The position numbers and the translations under genes are program-made. Below the pieces are notes generated by a model, which did not search any database, had not been told where the DNA came from, and worked only from the letters and a program-made list of their open reading frames with translations. This document shows, piece by piece, positions 50,159-58,386 of a stretch of 64,000 nt of DNA (within the stretch, counting starts at the first letter, position 1; every line of letters begins with the position of its first letter). The stretch lies in contig CAWJFW010000002.1 in NCBI GenBank assembly GCA_963842305.1, positions 1-64,000 of the forward strand. Reading direction: 5' to 3'. Source of the stretch: JAIBJN01 sp963842305. GTDB lineage: Bacteria; Actinomycetota; Thermoleophilia; Gaiellales; Gaiellaceae.

Positions 50159-50923
50159 ATGCTCCTCGCGGTCGACGTCGGCAACACGCAGACGGTGTTC
50201 GGCCTCTACGACGGCGATCGCCTGGCCGAGCATTGGCGGGTTGCCACCGAGGCGGAGCGCACCGGCGACGAAATCGGCGTGGTCGTCGCGCAGCTGCTCG
50301 ACCTGCGCGACCTCGGCTTCGAGGACATCGGCGGGGTCTGCCTCTCCTCGACCGTCCCGCCGCTCGTTCGCGCGTACGAGGAGTTCGCGCGCGACTACGC
50401 GGAGGCGCCGCTACTCGCGCTCGGGCCGGGGACGAAGACCGGCATCCCGATCGTCTACGACGATCCCCGAGAGGTCGGGCCGGACCGGATCGCCAACGCC
50501 GTCGCCGCGCGCGAACGCTACGGCTCGCCGTGCATCGTCGTCGACTTCGGGACGTCGACGAACTTCGACATCGTGTCGGCCGACGGAGAGTATGTCGGCG
50601 GGGTCCTGGCGCCGGGGATCGAGGTCTCGATGGAAGCCCTCTTCGCGCGGGCCGCGCGGCTCGTGAAGGTGGATTTCTCCCCGCCGGCGTCCGTGATCGG
50701 AAAGACGACCGTCGCCGGGCTCCAGTCCGGAATGGTCTACGGCTTCGCCGGCCAGGTGGACGGGATCGTAAGGCGGATCCGCGCCGAGATCGGAGAGACA
50801 GCGCCCGTCGTTGCCACGGGCGGCCTCGCTGAGCTGATCGCGCCGCATGCGGAGACGATCGACGAGGTCGATCCACTCCTGACGCTCGAGGGTCTGCGTC
50901 TCGTCTGGGACCGGAACGCCTGA
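50159..50923 (+). CDS. coaX: Type III pantothenate kinase
   Basis: First step of coenzyme A synthesis, ASKHA fold. 254 aa. LLAVDVGNTQTVFGLYDG is the phosphate-binding motif, GPDRIANAVAARERYGSP and CIVVDFGTSTNFDIVSADGE the catalytic Asp segments, YVGGVLAPGIEVSMEALFAR the conserved Gly-rich region. GGGGAG precedes the ATG. Confidence 0.95.
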   Translation: MLLAVDVGNTQTVFGLYDGDRLAEHWRVATEAERTGDEIGVVVAQLLDLRDLGFEDIGGVCLSSTVPPLVRAYEEFARDYAEAPLLALGPGTKTGIPIVYDDPREVGPDRIANAVAARERYGSPCIVVDFGTSTNFDIVSADGEYVGGVLAPGIEVSMEALFARAARLVKVDFSPPASVIGKTTVAGLQSGMVYGFAGQVDGIVRRIRAEIGETAPVVATGGLAELIAPHAETIDEVDPLLTLEGLRLVWDRNA

Positions 50924-50925
50924 GC

Positions 50926-50941
50926 CGGCCGCCTACGGCCG
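50926..50941. terminator. Convergent terminator hairpin between coaX and the Clp-N regulator
   Basis: CGGCCG-CCTA-CGGCCG; the CTA in the loop is the complement of the stop codon of the minus-strand gene, the same arrangement as between ku and the small HTH gene. Confidence 0.55.
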
Positions 50942-51613
50942 CGTGCGCTGTGCTCGCACCGCGGCTCGGAGTGCCTCCGGGTCGGCTCCAAGCTCTCGAA
51001 CGATCGCGACTGCTCCCGCGCGCTCGTCGGAGAGGAGACCGAGGAGGATGTGCTCCGCGCCGATGTAGTTTTCGCCGAGCTCCTTGGCCCTGAGGGCGCT
51101 CCGCTCGAGAACCCGTTTCGCGGCGCGCGTGAAGCTTCGTCGCCCGCGCGGCGGTCCGGACGGCTCGAGCGCGGCTACGCGCTCGCGGATCGCCTCCGCG
51201 GTCAGTGCTGACTCCGAGAGCACCCTAGCCGTCGACTCGTCCTCCGCCAGGGCGAGGCCGAGGAGTAGGTGCTCTGAGCCCACGCGCGGATGCCCGAGCG
51301 CCGCGGCCTCCTCTTGTGCGAGGACGACCACCTGCCGCGCCCGGCGCGTGAAGCGCGCGAACGGCCAGTCGAAGCGCCGGCGCGGGCTCTTCCGTACCGT
51401 CTTGCCTTCGTCGCCCTCGACCAGCTGATGCACCCGTTGATGGCTCAGGCCGAGGCTTTCTGCGATCTCGCGCAGCGAGCCGCCCTCGGCATGGAGGCGC
51501 CGGATCGCGTGTCCGTAGTCGGCCCGGGAACGCTCAAGCTCGTGTTGCGCCTCGAGCATGCGGTCTCGTGAGTCGCGCGCTTCGCGAAGGGCGGTTGGAT
51601 CGAGTGGCGTCAT
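50933..51613 (-). CDS. HTH protein with C-terminal Clp-N (repeat) domain
   Basis: 226 aa from ATG 51613. Residues 10-65: helical segment then an HTH (GGSLREIAESLGLSHQRVHQ). Residues 90-226: two Clp-N repeats (FTRRARQVVVLAQEEAAALG ... HLLLGLALAEDE; FTRAAKRVLERSALRAKELG ... HILLGLLSDERAG), the substrate-receptor module of ClpA/ClpC without any ATPase. Possible role: a regulator sensing or handing proteins to Clp. Its promoter carries a palindrome, suggesting autoregulation. Confidence 0.85.
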   Translation of the reverse strand: MTPLDPTALREARDSRDRMLEAQHELERSRADYGHAIRRLHAEGGSLREIAESLGLSHQRVHQLVEGDEGKTVRKSPRRRFDWPFARFTRRARQVVVLAQEEAAALGHPRVGSEHLLLGLALAEDESTARVLSESALTAEAIRERVAALEPSGPPRGRRSFTRAAKRVLERSALRAKELGENYIGAEHILLGLLSDERAGAVAIVRELGADPEALRAAVRAQRTRP

Positions 51614-51616
51614 GGT

Positions 51617-51649
51617 GTCTACCTTAGTAGACAGTGATGGTGCTGTCAA
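51617..51649 (-). promoter_or_regulatory. Consensus promoter with palindromic operator for the HTH/Clp-N gene
   Basis: On the minus strand TTGACA (51649-51644), 17-bp spacer, TAAGGT (51626-51621), then 7 nt to ATG 51613. The perfect inverted repeat GTCTAC-TAAG-GTAGAC (51632-51617) covers the -10. This is the best -35/-10 pair in the window. Confidence 0.8.
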
Positions 51650-51676
51650 GGGGGCTAGACAGGAGCTGGAGCTGTG

Positions 51677-54600
51677 CTACGCCTCGTCCGGGACCGGAAC
51701 GACCACGTTCGTGGCCGGAGCTCCCGAATCGGAGCGCTCTCCGACGACGACGGCGTCCAGATGGGCGCGTGAGAGCGGGCTCGCCCACAGGCCCTCCACC
51801 CATGGACGCCGGAGGAGGATCGAGCGCGGATAGGCGATGGGGAGGACTGCCCCATGCTCGCCCACCCACTGGTGGTCGACCTCGTGGTAGACGCGCAGGC
51901 GCTCGCCCTGGTCGCGAAGCGACCGGCCACGCTCGAGGAGCTCGAGGATGTCGTCGTCCTTGTAGAAGGGCCAGTCGCCGAGCGTGAGAAGGCCGCGGAA
52001 GAAGCCGTCCGGGTCGGGGTAGTCGGCCGTCCAGCCCGACCACCACATATGTGCCCCGGAGAGGAACCCGGAGTCGACGTGCCCCTTCTTCGGCACGACC
52101 TTGACGTGCGCCCCGATCGGCTTCCACAGCTCGACGAGCGGCTCTACGGGGTGTAGCCAGTGCGGCACGACGAGGGTGAGCTCGGGCAGCCCTTTCCCAC
52201 CCGGATAGCCGGCGTCGTCGAGGAGGGCGCGAGCCTTCTCGAGGTCGTACTCGAGCCCGACACGGTGGGAGTGCGCCGGCATCGCGGGCGGGATCGCCCC
52301 GCCGCGGCTCGCGGCGCGGTAGAGGCCCGAGCGCGGGTAATGGGCGACGAGGAAATCGCGGTCGACCGCGTGCGCGAAGGCCTTGCGCACGAGCTCGTGC
52401 GAGAAGGGGGGCCGGTCCGCGCAGAACCCGATGTACTGGAGGCCGAGCTCGGGCACGACGTCGCTGAGGGTAAGCGGCTCGTCCTCGGAGACGGGGTCGT
52501 AGACGTGGAGGAGGTCGAAACGACCCTCGTGCCATTCCTCGACCATCCTCGAGCCCTTCGTGTAGAAGGAGAAGCGGATCTCACCGACGTTGCCGCGGGC
52601 GCCCGTCCAGTACGGATTCGCGCGGAGGATCGCGTGATCGTCGTCGTACTCGACGAGAACGAAGGGCCCGTTGCCGACGAGGTTCTCCGGCCTGGCCCAG
52701 TCGTCGCCGAGCTTCTCGCAGAGATGGCGCGGCCAGGGGAACGCCCAGGCCGAGCAGAGGACATACGGGAAGTAGCTCCGCGGCTCGCGCAGCCGAACCT
52801 CCAGGGTACGGGCGTCGAGCGGCTCGGCGGTCTCGACGTCCTCCATGAGGACCGCCGTCCGGGTCCCCTGTTCGCGCATCCGCCGCCATGCGTACGCGTA
52901 GTCGTCGGCGGTGAGCGGCTCGCCGTCGCTCCAGCGCGCGTCTTCCTTGATGCGGAAGAGGTAGGTGAGGCCGTCCGAGGAGACGCGGAAGTTGTCGGCC
53001 ATCGCGGGCACGACGTTCAGCTCCGAGTCGACCATGAGGAGGCCACGGAAGAGAAGCTCGGCGAAGTAGCCGGCCTCGGTCGTGTAGACCTCGCCTGGAG
53101 CCAGCACCTCGGGGCGGCCCGAGGCCGTCTCGAGGTGTTCCGTCGTCGGTAGCCGCGGGTCATCGGGCACGCGGCAGCTGAAGGCCTCGTCGTACATCTC
53201 CTCGGCGCTCTCGAAGTCGAAGGCGAGGTGATAGGCGAGTGCCATCTTGAAAAGCGTGTCGCGGGCGCGCCGCTCGTCGCCGACTCGGGCGAGGAAGGTG
53301 CGGGCCTTGCGGTAGAAGTCGAGCGCCTCGCGGTCGGCGTAGACGGCACGTGCGGCGTCGCCCGCCTTCAGGAGGTAGTCGACCGCCTTTTCGGGCTCGT
53401 CGGCCTCCGTGAAGTGCCGGGCGAGAAGGCCATAGGCCTCCTCCGGGGACTCCTTGTAGATCTCCTCGAGAGCTTCGCCGACGCGCTTGTGAAGCTTCCG
53501 TCGCATCGAGTCCACGAGGCTCGCGTAGGCCACCTCCTGGACCAGGCCGTGGCGGAACCGGTACTCGGGATTCGGGCGGCTGCGCTTCTCGACGATCAGG
53601 TCGAGCCGCTGCAGCTCCGTGAGCGCCGGCATGAGCTCGTCTCGGGGGACGAGCCGCTCGAGCAGCGGCAGGCCGAACGTACGCCCGATTACGGCCGCGA
53701 GCGAGAGCACCTCGCGCGTCTGCCGGTCGAGGCGGTCGAGCCGCGCCTGCAGCGTTCCCTGCACCGCGGCCGGGATTGCCAGCTCGTCGACGTCCACGGC
53801 CAGCTGCCAGCCACCGTTCTGCCGTAGCAGGGCACCCCGCTCGATCAGGTCGCGGATCGCTTCCTCCAGGAAGAAGGGGTTTCCGCCCGAGCGCTCCGCC
53901 AGGAGCTCGGCGACCGACTCAGGCAGATCGCCCTCCGCGGCGTGCGAGACGAGGACGCGGGAGGAGTCCGCCGGAAGCGGGCGGACCTCGATCTCCCGGT
54001 AGCGGTGCGGGTAGCTCTGGCGCGCGCGCTCGCCGAGCCGCCACGATCCGTGGTCACGCTCGGGCCGGTAGAGGAAGAAGAGCGCCACCGCCGTCTGGTC
54101 GGTGATGCCGAGGATCGACTCGATCAGCTCGAGCGTCGCCTCGTCGGCCCAGTGCAGGTCCTCGAAGACGAGGCAGAGCGGCTCCTCGTCGGCGAGCTTG
54201 CAGACGAGTTCGTAGAAGACCTCGAACGTCCGCGACTGGATGCTCTCCCGGTTGAGCTCGCGGATCGCGCCCTGGGCCTCGGGCTCGAGGGTGAGCCCGA
54301 TGAGGTTGGCGAGGAACGGGTAGAGCTCCTCGGAGTCGTCCTTGCTGAAGAGGTGGGCGAGCTCGGCCTTCAGCTCCAGGCGGACACGGGCCTCCGGGGT
54401 GGAGGCGCCCACCCCGAGCCACTCGCGCAGCAGGTCTCGGATCGGCCAGTAGGGGAAGGTCTGCGCGTAGGAGACCCCGCGCGCCTCGATGAAGCGGATG
54501 CGGTCGCGGTAGCGGTCGCGCACTTCCCAGACCAGCCGGGTCTTGCCGATCCCCGGCTCGCCCATGATCGAGACGATCGCGCCGCGCCCGTCGACGAGTG

Positions 54601-55261
54601 CGTCCATCGTTCGCTCGAGCACCGTCAGCTCGAAGTCGCGCCCGACGAGGGGCAGGCTGGGCGGCGCGGGCTCCGACTCGAGCACGCGCGTCACCCGGAA
54701 CGTCTCGAGTGGCCGGGCGACGCCCTTGAGATCCTGCGAGCCCATCTCCTCGAGCTCGAAGCAGGCCTCGACCTGGCGCTTCGTCGTCGGGCCGATGACG
54801 ACGCCGCCGCGGCCCGCGATCTCCTGGAAGCGGGAAGCGACGTTGACGGTGTCGCCGAGCGCGTTGAAGGGGTCGTAGCCGTCCTCGCCGTTCCCGTCGA
54901 GGCCGACGACCACCGGGCCCGTGTTCACGCCGATCCGGACGGCGAGCTGGACACCGTAGGCAGTCTCGACCTCCTGCGCGTACTGGGCCAGCGCCCGCTG
55001 GATGGCAAGCGCCGCCCGGAGGGCGCGCTCGGCGTCGTCCTCGTACGAGACGGGCACCCCGAAGAGCGCGAGCAGCTCGTCTCCGGTCAGCTGCGCCACC
55101 GTTCCGTCGAAGCGTCGTACCTGCTCGGTCATGATCCGCATGACCTCGTCGATCAGGAACTTCGACCGCTCCGGGCCGAGCTTCTCTCCGATCGCGGTCG
55201 ACCCGACGACATCGGCCACGAGGACCGAGACGATTCGCCGCTCTCCCGTCGCAACCGCCAT
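51677..55261 (-). CDS. Cytoplasmic class III cyclase-STAND ATPase-oligopeptide-binding (SBP_bac_5) fusion protein
   Basis: 1194 aa with no signal peptide or membrane segment. Residues 1-190: class III nucleotidyl cyclase domain with metal Asp17 (VADVVGST) and Asp61 (TGDELLALFG), N140 and R144 (GDTVNVASRF); the usual purine-specifying Lys is Gln57. Residues 203-420: AAA_16/STAND ATPase with Walker A GEPGIGKT (234-241) and Walker B LCLVFEDLHWAD (D368). Residues 430-690: winged-helix and TPR-like helices. Residues ~705-1180: SBP family 5, DppA/OppA-like (EPLTADDYAYAWRRMREQGT, LVGNGPFVLVEYDDDHAILR, FSHELVRKAFAHAVDRDFLV). Probably a peptide-sensing signalling protein (inference). TATAAC lies 6 nt before the ATG. 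Confidence 0.88.
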   Translation of the reverse strand: MAVATGERRIVSVLVADVVGSTAIGEKLGPERSKFLIDEVMRIMTEQVRRFDGTVAQLTGDELLALFGVPVSYEDDAERALRAALAIQRALAQYAQEVETAYGVQLAVRIGVNTGPVVVGLDGNGEDGYDPFNALGDTVNVASRFQEIAGRGGVVIGPTTKRQVEACFELEEMGSQDLKGVARPLETFRVTRVLESEPAPPSLPLVGRDFELTVLERTMDALVDGRGAIVSIMGEPGIGKTRLVWEVRDRYRDRIRFIEARGVSYAQTFPYWPIRDLLREWLGVGASTPEARVRLELKAELAHLFSKDDSEELYPFLANLIGLTLEPEAQGAIRELNRESIQSRTFEVFYELVCKLADEEPLCLVFEDLHWADEATLELIESILGITDQTAVALFFLYRPERDHGSWRLGERARQSYPHRYREIEVRPLPADSSRVLVSHAAEGDLPESVAELLAERSGGNPFFLEEAIRDLIERGALLRQNGGWQLAVDVDELAIPAAVQGTLQARLDRLDRQTREVLSLAAVIGRTFGLPLLERLVPRDELMPALTELQRLDLIVEKRSRPNPEYRFRHGLVQEVAYASLVDSMRRKLHKRVGEALEEIYKESPEEAYGLLARHFTEADEPEKAVDYLLKAGDAARAVYADREALDFYRKARTFLARVGDERRARDTLFKMALAYHLAFDFESAEEMYDEAFSCRVPDDPRLPTTEHLETASGRPEVLAPGEVYTTEAGYFAELLFRGLLMVDSELNVVPAMADNFRVSSDGLTYLFRIKEDARWSDGEPLTADDYAYAWRRMREQGTRTAVLMEDVETAEPLDARTLEVRLREPRSYFPYVLCSAWAFPWPRHLCEKLGDDWARPENLVGNGPFVLVEYDDDHAILRANPYWTGARGNVGEIRFSFYTKGSRMVEEWHEGRFDLLHVYDPVSEDEPLTLSDVVPELGLQYIGFCADRPPFSHELVRKAFAHAVDRDFLVAHYPRSGLYRAASRGGAIPPAMPAHSHRVGLEYDLEKARALLDDAGYPGGKGLPELTLVVPHWLHPVEPLVELWKPIGAHVKVVPKKGHVDSGFLSGAHMWWSGWTADYPDPDGFFRGLLTLGDWPFYKDDDILELLERGRSLRDQGERLRVYHEVDHQWVGEHGAVLPIAYPRSILLRRPWVEGLWASPLSRAHLDAVVVGERSDSGAPATNVVVPVPDEA

Positions 55262-55267
55262 ACCGGA

Positions 55268-55273
55268 GTTATA
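55268..55273 (-). promoter_or_regulatory. -10 box of the cyclase-STAND-SBP gene
   Basis: TATAAC on the minus strand, 6 nt before ATG 55261; leaderless. The last base deviates from TAnnnT. Confidence 0.5.
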
Positions 55274-55291
55274 GCGGTGTGACGAGTGGCG

Positions 55292-56350
55292 CTATCCGCC
55301 GCCGTAGATGGAGATCGGGAGGTCGAGAAGGACGTCCTCGTCAGCTGGAAGCTCGCCTTCCAGCCTGGCGAGAACGTCCGCGGCGCCGGGAACGGCGGCG
55401 AACAGCCTGTCCTCGACCTCTGCACGATTCCCGAGCTGCACCAGCTCCTGCTTGAAGGGCTTCGGGAAACGGCCCCTGCCCAGATACCAGCCGTAGAACT
55501 TCTTGAGAAAGCCTGTCGCGCGCTGCTCTCCGAGCTCCGCCGCGGACGCGCGCATGAAGAGGACAAGCTCCGCCACGACCTCCTCCCGGCTCGGCTCGCT
55601 CTGGCCGGAGCCGGTGATCTCGCCGACGGCCCAGGGGTTGCCCTGGGCCGCGCGGCCGACCATCACCGCCGTGCACCCGGTCTCGTCGAGCAGCTCCTGC
55701 GCCCGCGCGCGGGAGCTGACATCGCCCGACGCGATCACCGGCACGTCGACGCGCTCCACCAGCTCGGCGGTCAGCGAGTGGTCGGCCACGCCCGTATACA
55801 TCTGCTTGGCAGAGCGCGGATGGAGCGTGAGCGCGGACGCGCCCGCCTCGACCAGGCGCGGGCCCACGTCGAGCGCGTCGCGCGAGCCGTCGGCCAGCCC
55901 GCGGCGCATCTTGACCGTGACCGGCACGGACACTGCGCCGGCCACAGTGCCGACGATCTCGCACGCCCGTTCCGGATCCTCGAGCAGCGTGGCGCCGGCG
56001 CCGGTCTTGGTGACCTTCCGCACGGGGCAGCCGAAGTTGATGTCGACGATGTCCGCGCCCGCGTCCTCGACCATCCGGGCCGCCTCAGCCATGACGGCGG
56101 GTTCCGAGCCGAAGATCTGCACCGCCAGGGGGCTCTCGTCGCGCGCGATCCGGAGGTAACCGAGCGTGCGTTCGTTGCCGTGGCTCAGGCCTGCGCAGCT
56201 CACCATCTCCGAGCAGACGAGCCCGGCTCCGAAGCGCCTGCCCTGGCGCCGGAAGGCCTGCACGCTGACGCCGGCCATGGGCGCGAGGACGATCCTCGTC
56301 GCGATCTCGACCGCACCGATGCGCCAGGGAGACCGGATGTCCACCGCCAT
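55292..56350 (-). CDS. dus: tRNA-dihydrouridine synthase (DusB/NifR3 family)
   Basis: An FMN enzyme that reduces uridines in tRNA. 352 aa. VLAPMAGVSVQAFRRQGRRF at the start, AVQIFGSEP, DINFGCPVRKVTKTGAGATL with the catalytic Cys, LHPRSAKQMYTGVADH, and IASGDVSSRA. TACGAT lies 8 nt before ATG 56350. 31 bp separate its stop from the start of the cyclase-fusion gene downstream, which has its own -10. Confidence 0.93.
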   Translation of the reverse strand: MAVDIRSPWRIGAVEIATRIVLAPMAGVSVQAFRRQGRRFGAGLVCSEMVSCAGLSHGNERTLGYLRIARDESPLAVQIFGSEPAVMAEAARMVEDAGADIVDINFGCPVRKVTKTGAGATLLEDPERACEIVGTVAGAVSVPVTVKMRRGLADGSRDALDVGPRLVEAGASALTLHPRSAKQMYTGVADHSLTAELVERVDVPVIASGDVSSRARAQELLDETGCTAVMVGRAAQGNPWAVGEITGSGQSEPSREEVVAELVLFMRASAAELGEQRATGFLKKFYGWYLGRGRFPKPFKQELVQLGNRAEVEDRLFAAVPGAADVLARLEGELPADEDVLLDLPISIYGGG

Positions 56351-56358
56351 GGCACGAA

Positions 56359-56364
56359 ATCGTA
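56359..56364 (-). promoter_or_regulatory. -10 box of a leaderless dus transcript
   Basis: TACGAT on the minus strand, 8 nt before ATG 56350. Confidence 0.55.
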
Positions 56365-56397
56365 GCTCTGCCGTGGTTTCGGACTTGACGAAGCGGC

Positions 56398-56403
56398 TAC
56401 AAT
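56398..56403 (+). promoter_or_regulatory. greA promoter -10
   Basis: TACAAT, preceded by G+C-poorer DNA; transcription would begin near 56410 and give a ~58-nt leader with a good Shine-Dalgarno (GGAGGG, 56456-56461). Confidence 0.6.
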
Positions 56404-56467
56404 GCCGCGCACGGCGGCGCACGGTAGCGCCGCATTTCCCTGTGTTGGGGCCTATGGAGGGTTGGTC

Positions 56468-56941
56468 GTGAAGGAAGTGATTCTCACTCCCGAGGGTCAT
56501 GAGAAGCTAAAGGAAGAGATCGAGCATCTCGCCACCGTCAAGCGCCGTGAGGTTGCGGAGCGGATCAAGCAGGCGCGCGAGTTCGGCGACATCGCGGAGA
56601 ATTCCGAGTACGACGACGCCAAGAACGAGCAGGCCCTGCTCGAGCACCGCATCGCCACGCTCGAGGAGCGGCTGAAGAGCGCGCGGGTGATCGAGAAGCG
56701 AGACATCACCACCGATGTCGTGAGTGTGGGCACGATCGTCCGGCTGCGGGACGTGGACGCCAAGGAGACGATCGAATACGCGATCGTCGGCTCGGCCGAG
56801 GCGAATCCCGCCGAGAACAAGCTCTCGAACGAGTCGCCCGTCGGCAAGGCGATTCTCGGCCGCAAGAAGGGCGAGACCGTCGACGTCACGGCGCCCCGTG
56901 GCTCCCTGAAGTACAAGATCATGGACATCAAGGCCGCCTAG
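56468..56941 (+). CDS. greA: Transcription elongation factor GreA
   Basis: Rescues backtracked RNA polymerase by stimulating transcript cleavage. 157 aa. The N-terminal coiled coil has REFGDIAENSEYDDAKNEQA with the acidic tip residues; the C-terminal domain contains SVGTIVRLRDVDAKETIEYA and SNESPVGKAILGRKKGETVD. GTG 56468 with GGAGGG about 6 nt upstream is preferred over the ATG at 56402, which would lie in the promoter. Confidence 0.95.
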   Translation: MKEVILTPEGHEKLKEEIEHLATVKRREVAERIKQAREFGDIAENSEYDDAKNEQALLEHRIATLEERLKSARVIEKRDITTDVVSVGTIVRLRDVDAKETIEYAIVGSAEANPAENKLSNESPVGKAILGRKKGETVDVTAPRGSLKYKIMDIKAA

Positions 56942-56950
56942 CGAACGCCG

Positions 56951-56973
56951 GGCCGCGGGCTTCCGCCCGGGCC
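56951..56973 (+). terminator. Hairpin after greA
   Basis: CGGGC-TTCC-GCCCG (56956-56969), extended by GGCC/GGCC around a bulged G, 10 nt after the greA stop. No T-run. Confidence 0.55.
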
Positions 56974-57000
56974 GAACCGGGCCTTGTCCCTGGCGCGGAC

Positions 57001-57006
57001 TAGACT
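57001..57006 (+). promoter_or_regulatory. -10 box of lysS
   Basis: TAGACT, 9 nt before ATG 57016. Confidence 0.5.
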
Positions 57007-57015
57007 CGCGGCCTG

Positions 57016-58386
57016 ATGGCCCTGCCCAAGCGCTTTCCCGACCGCGCCGAGATCGCAGCGGTGCGTGCCGAAGCCGAGCCGCTCGCACCCGGCGAGGACG
57101 GCGTGGAGACGCGCCGGCTCGCCGGGCGGGTGATGGGGCGCCGCGGGCACGGAAAGCTCGTCTTCCTCGATCTCGCCGACCGCTCGGGCCGGATCCAACT
57201 CCTCTGTTCGGCCGACCGGGCCGGCCCGATCGACCTCGACCTCGGCGACATCGTCGGCGTCGTCGGCAGGCCGACCAGGACCAAGCGCGGCGAGCCCTCC
57301 CTCGCCGTCGACGAGCTCGTTCTCCTCGCCAAGACCGCCAGGCCGCTTCCGGATACCTTCCACGGGCTCGTGGACGCCGAGACGCGCTATCGCAAGCGCC
57401 ACCTCGACCTGCTCGTCAACGAGGATGCCCGCCGGGACTTCGTCCTGCGCAGCGGGATCGTCGCCTCGATCCGCCGGAACCTGGACGCCGCAGGCTTCGT
57501 CGAGGTGGAGACGCCTGCCCTGCAGCCTCGCTACGGCGGCGCCTTCGCGGAGCCGTTCGTCACGCATTCGAACGAGCTCGACGCAGACCTCTATCTCCGC
57601 ATCGCAACCGAGCTCTACCTGAAGCGCCTCATCGTCGGTGGTTTGGAGAAGGTCTACGAGCTCGGCAAGGACTTCCGCAACGAGGGCGTCTCGTACAAGC
57701 ACCAGCCGGAGTTCACCATGCTGGAGTGGTACGAGGCGTACGCCGACTACACCGACACGATGGAGCGCATAGAGGGCCTCCTCGCCGCCGTCGCCCAGGA
57801 GGCCACCGGCACCACGAAGGCCACCTTCCGCGGGTACGAGGTCGAGCTCGCCCCTCCCTGGCAGCGGCTGAAGCTCGTCGATGCTCTGGAGGAGCTCGGC
57901 CTCTGGACGCGGGACGAGTCCGATTTGCGGTACCGGATGGAGGAGCGTGGGGTCGACACGGCCGCCGACCGCTCGTGGAGCCAGCTGGTCGACCACGCGC
58001 TCAGCCATTTCATCGAGCCGGAGCTGATCCAGCCGACGATTCTCTACGACTACCCCGTCGAGCTGTCGCCGTTCGCACGGCGGACGGACGACGATCCGGC
58101 GTTTACCGAGCGGTTCGAGTACTTCGCCGCCGGCATGGAGCTGGGAAACGCCTACTCGGAGCTGAACGATCCGGAGGAGCAGGCGGCGCGCTTCGCGGAG
58201 CAGGCTGCCGAGATCGGCGGTGTCCAGGGCGATCCCGACTACGTCGAGGCGCTTGCCTACGGGATGCCGCCGACGGGCGGGCTCGGACTCGGCATCGACC
58301 GGTTCACCATGCTCCTGACCGGGCGCGAGACGATCCGGGACGTGATCCTCTTCCCGGCCCTTCGCGAGCGGGTCGAACCCTCCTAG
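57016..58386 (+). CDS. lysS: Lysyl-tRNA synthetase, class II
   Basis: 456 aa. N-terminal OB anticodon-binding domain (GRVMGRRGHGKLVFLDLADR); class II catalytic core with motif 1 around FVEVETPALQP, motif 2 FRNEGVSYKHQPEFTMLEWY, and motif 3 GLGLGIDRFTMLLTGRETIR. RYRKRHLDLLVNE is typical of LysRS. Slightly shorter than the ~500-aa E. coli enzyme, mainly at the N-terminus. Stop overlaps the convergent gene at CTAG. Confidence 0.95.
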   Translation: MALPKRFPDRAEIAAVRAEAEPLAPGEDGVETRRLAGRVMGRRGHGKLVFLDLADRSGRIQLLCSADRAGPIDLDLGDIVGVVGRPTRTKRGEPSLAVDELVLLAKTARPLPDTFHGLVDAETRYRKRHLDLLVNEDARRDFVLRSGIVASIRRNLDAAGFVEVETPALQPRYGGAFAEPFVTHSNELDADLYLRIATELYLKRLIVGGLEKVYELGKDFRNEGVSYKHQPEFTMLEWYEAYADYTDTMERIEGLLAAVAQEATGTTKATFRGYEVELAPPWQRLKLVDALEELGLWTRDESDLRYRMEERGVDTAADRSWSQLVDHALSHFIEPELIQPTILYDYPVELSPFARRTDDDPAFTERFEYFAAGMELGNAYSELNDPEEQAARFAEQAAEIGGVQGDPDYVEALAYGMPPTGGLGLGIDRFTMLLTGRETIRDVILFPALRERVEPS

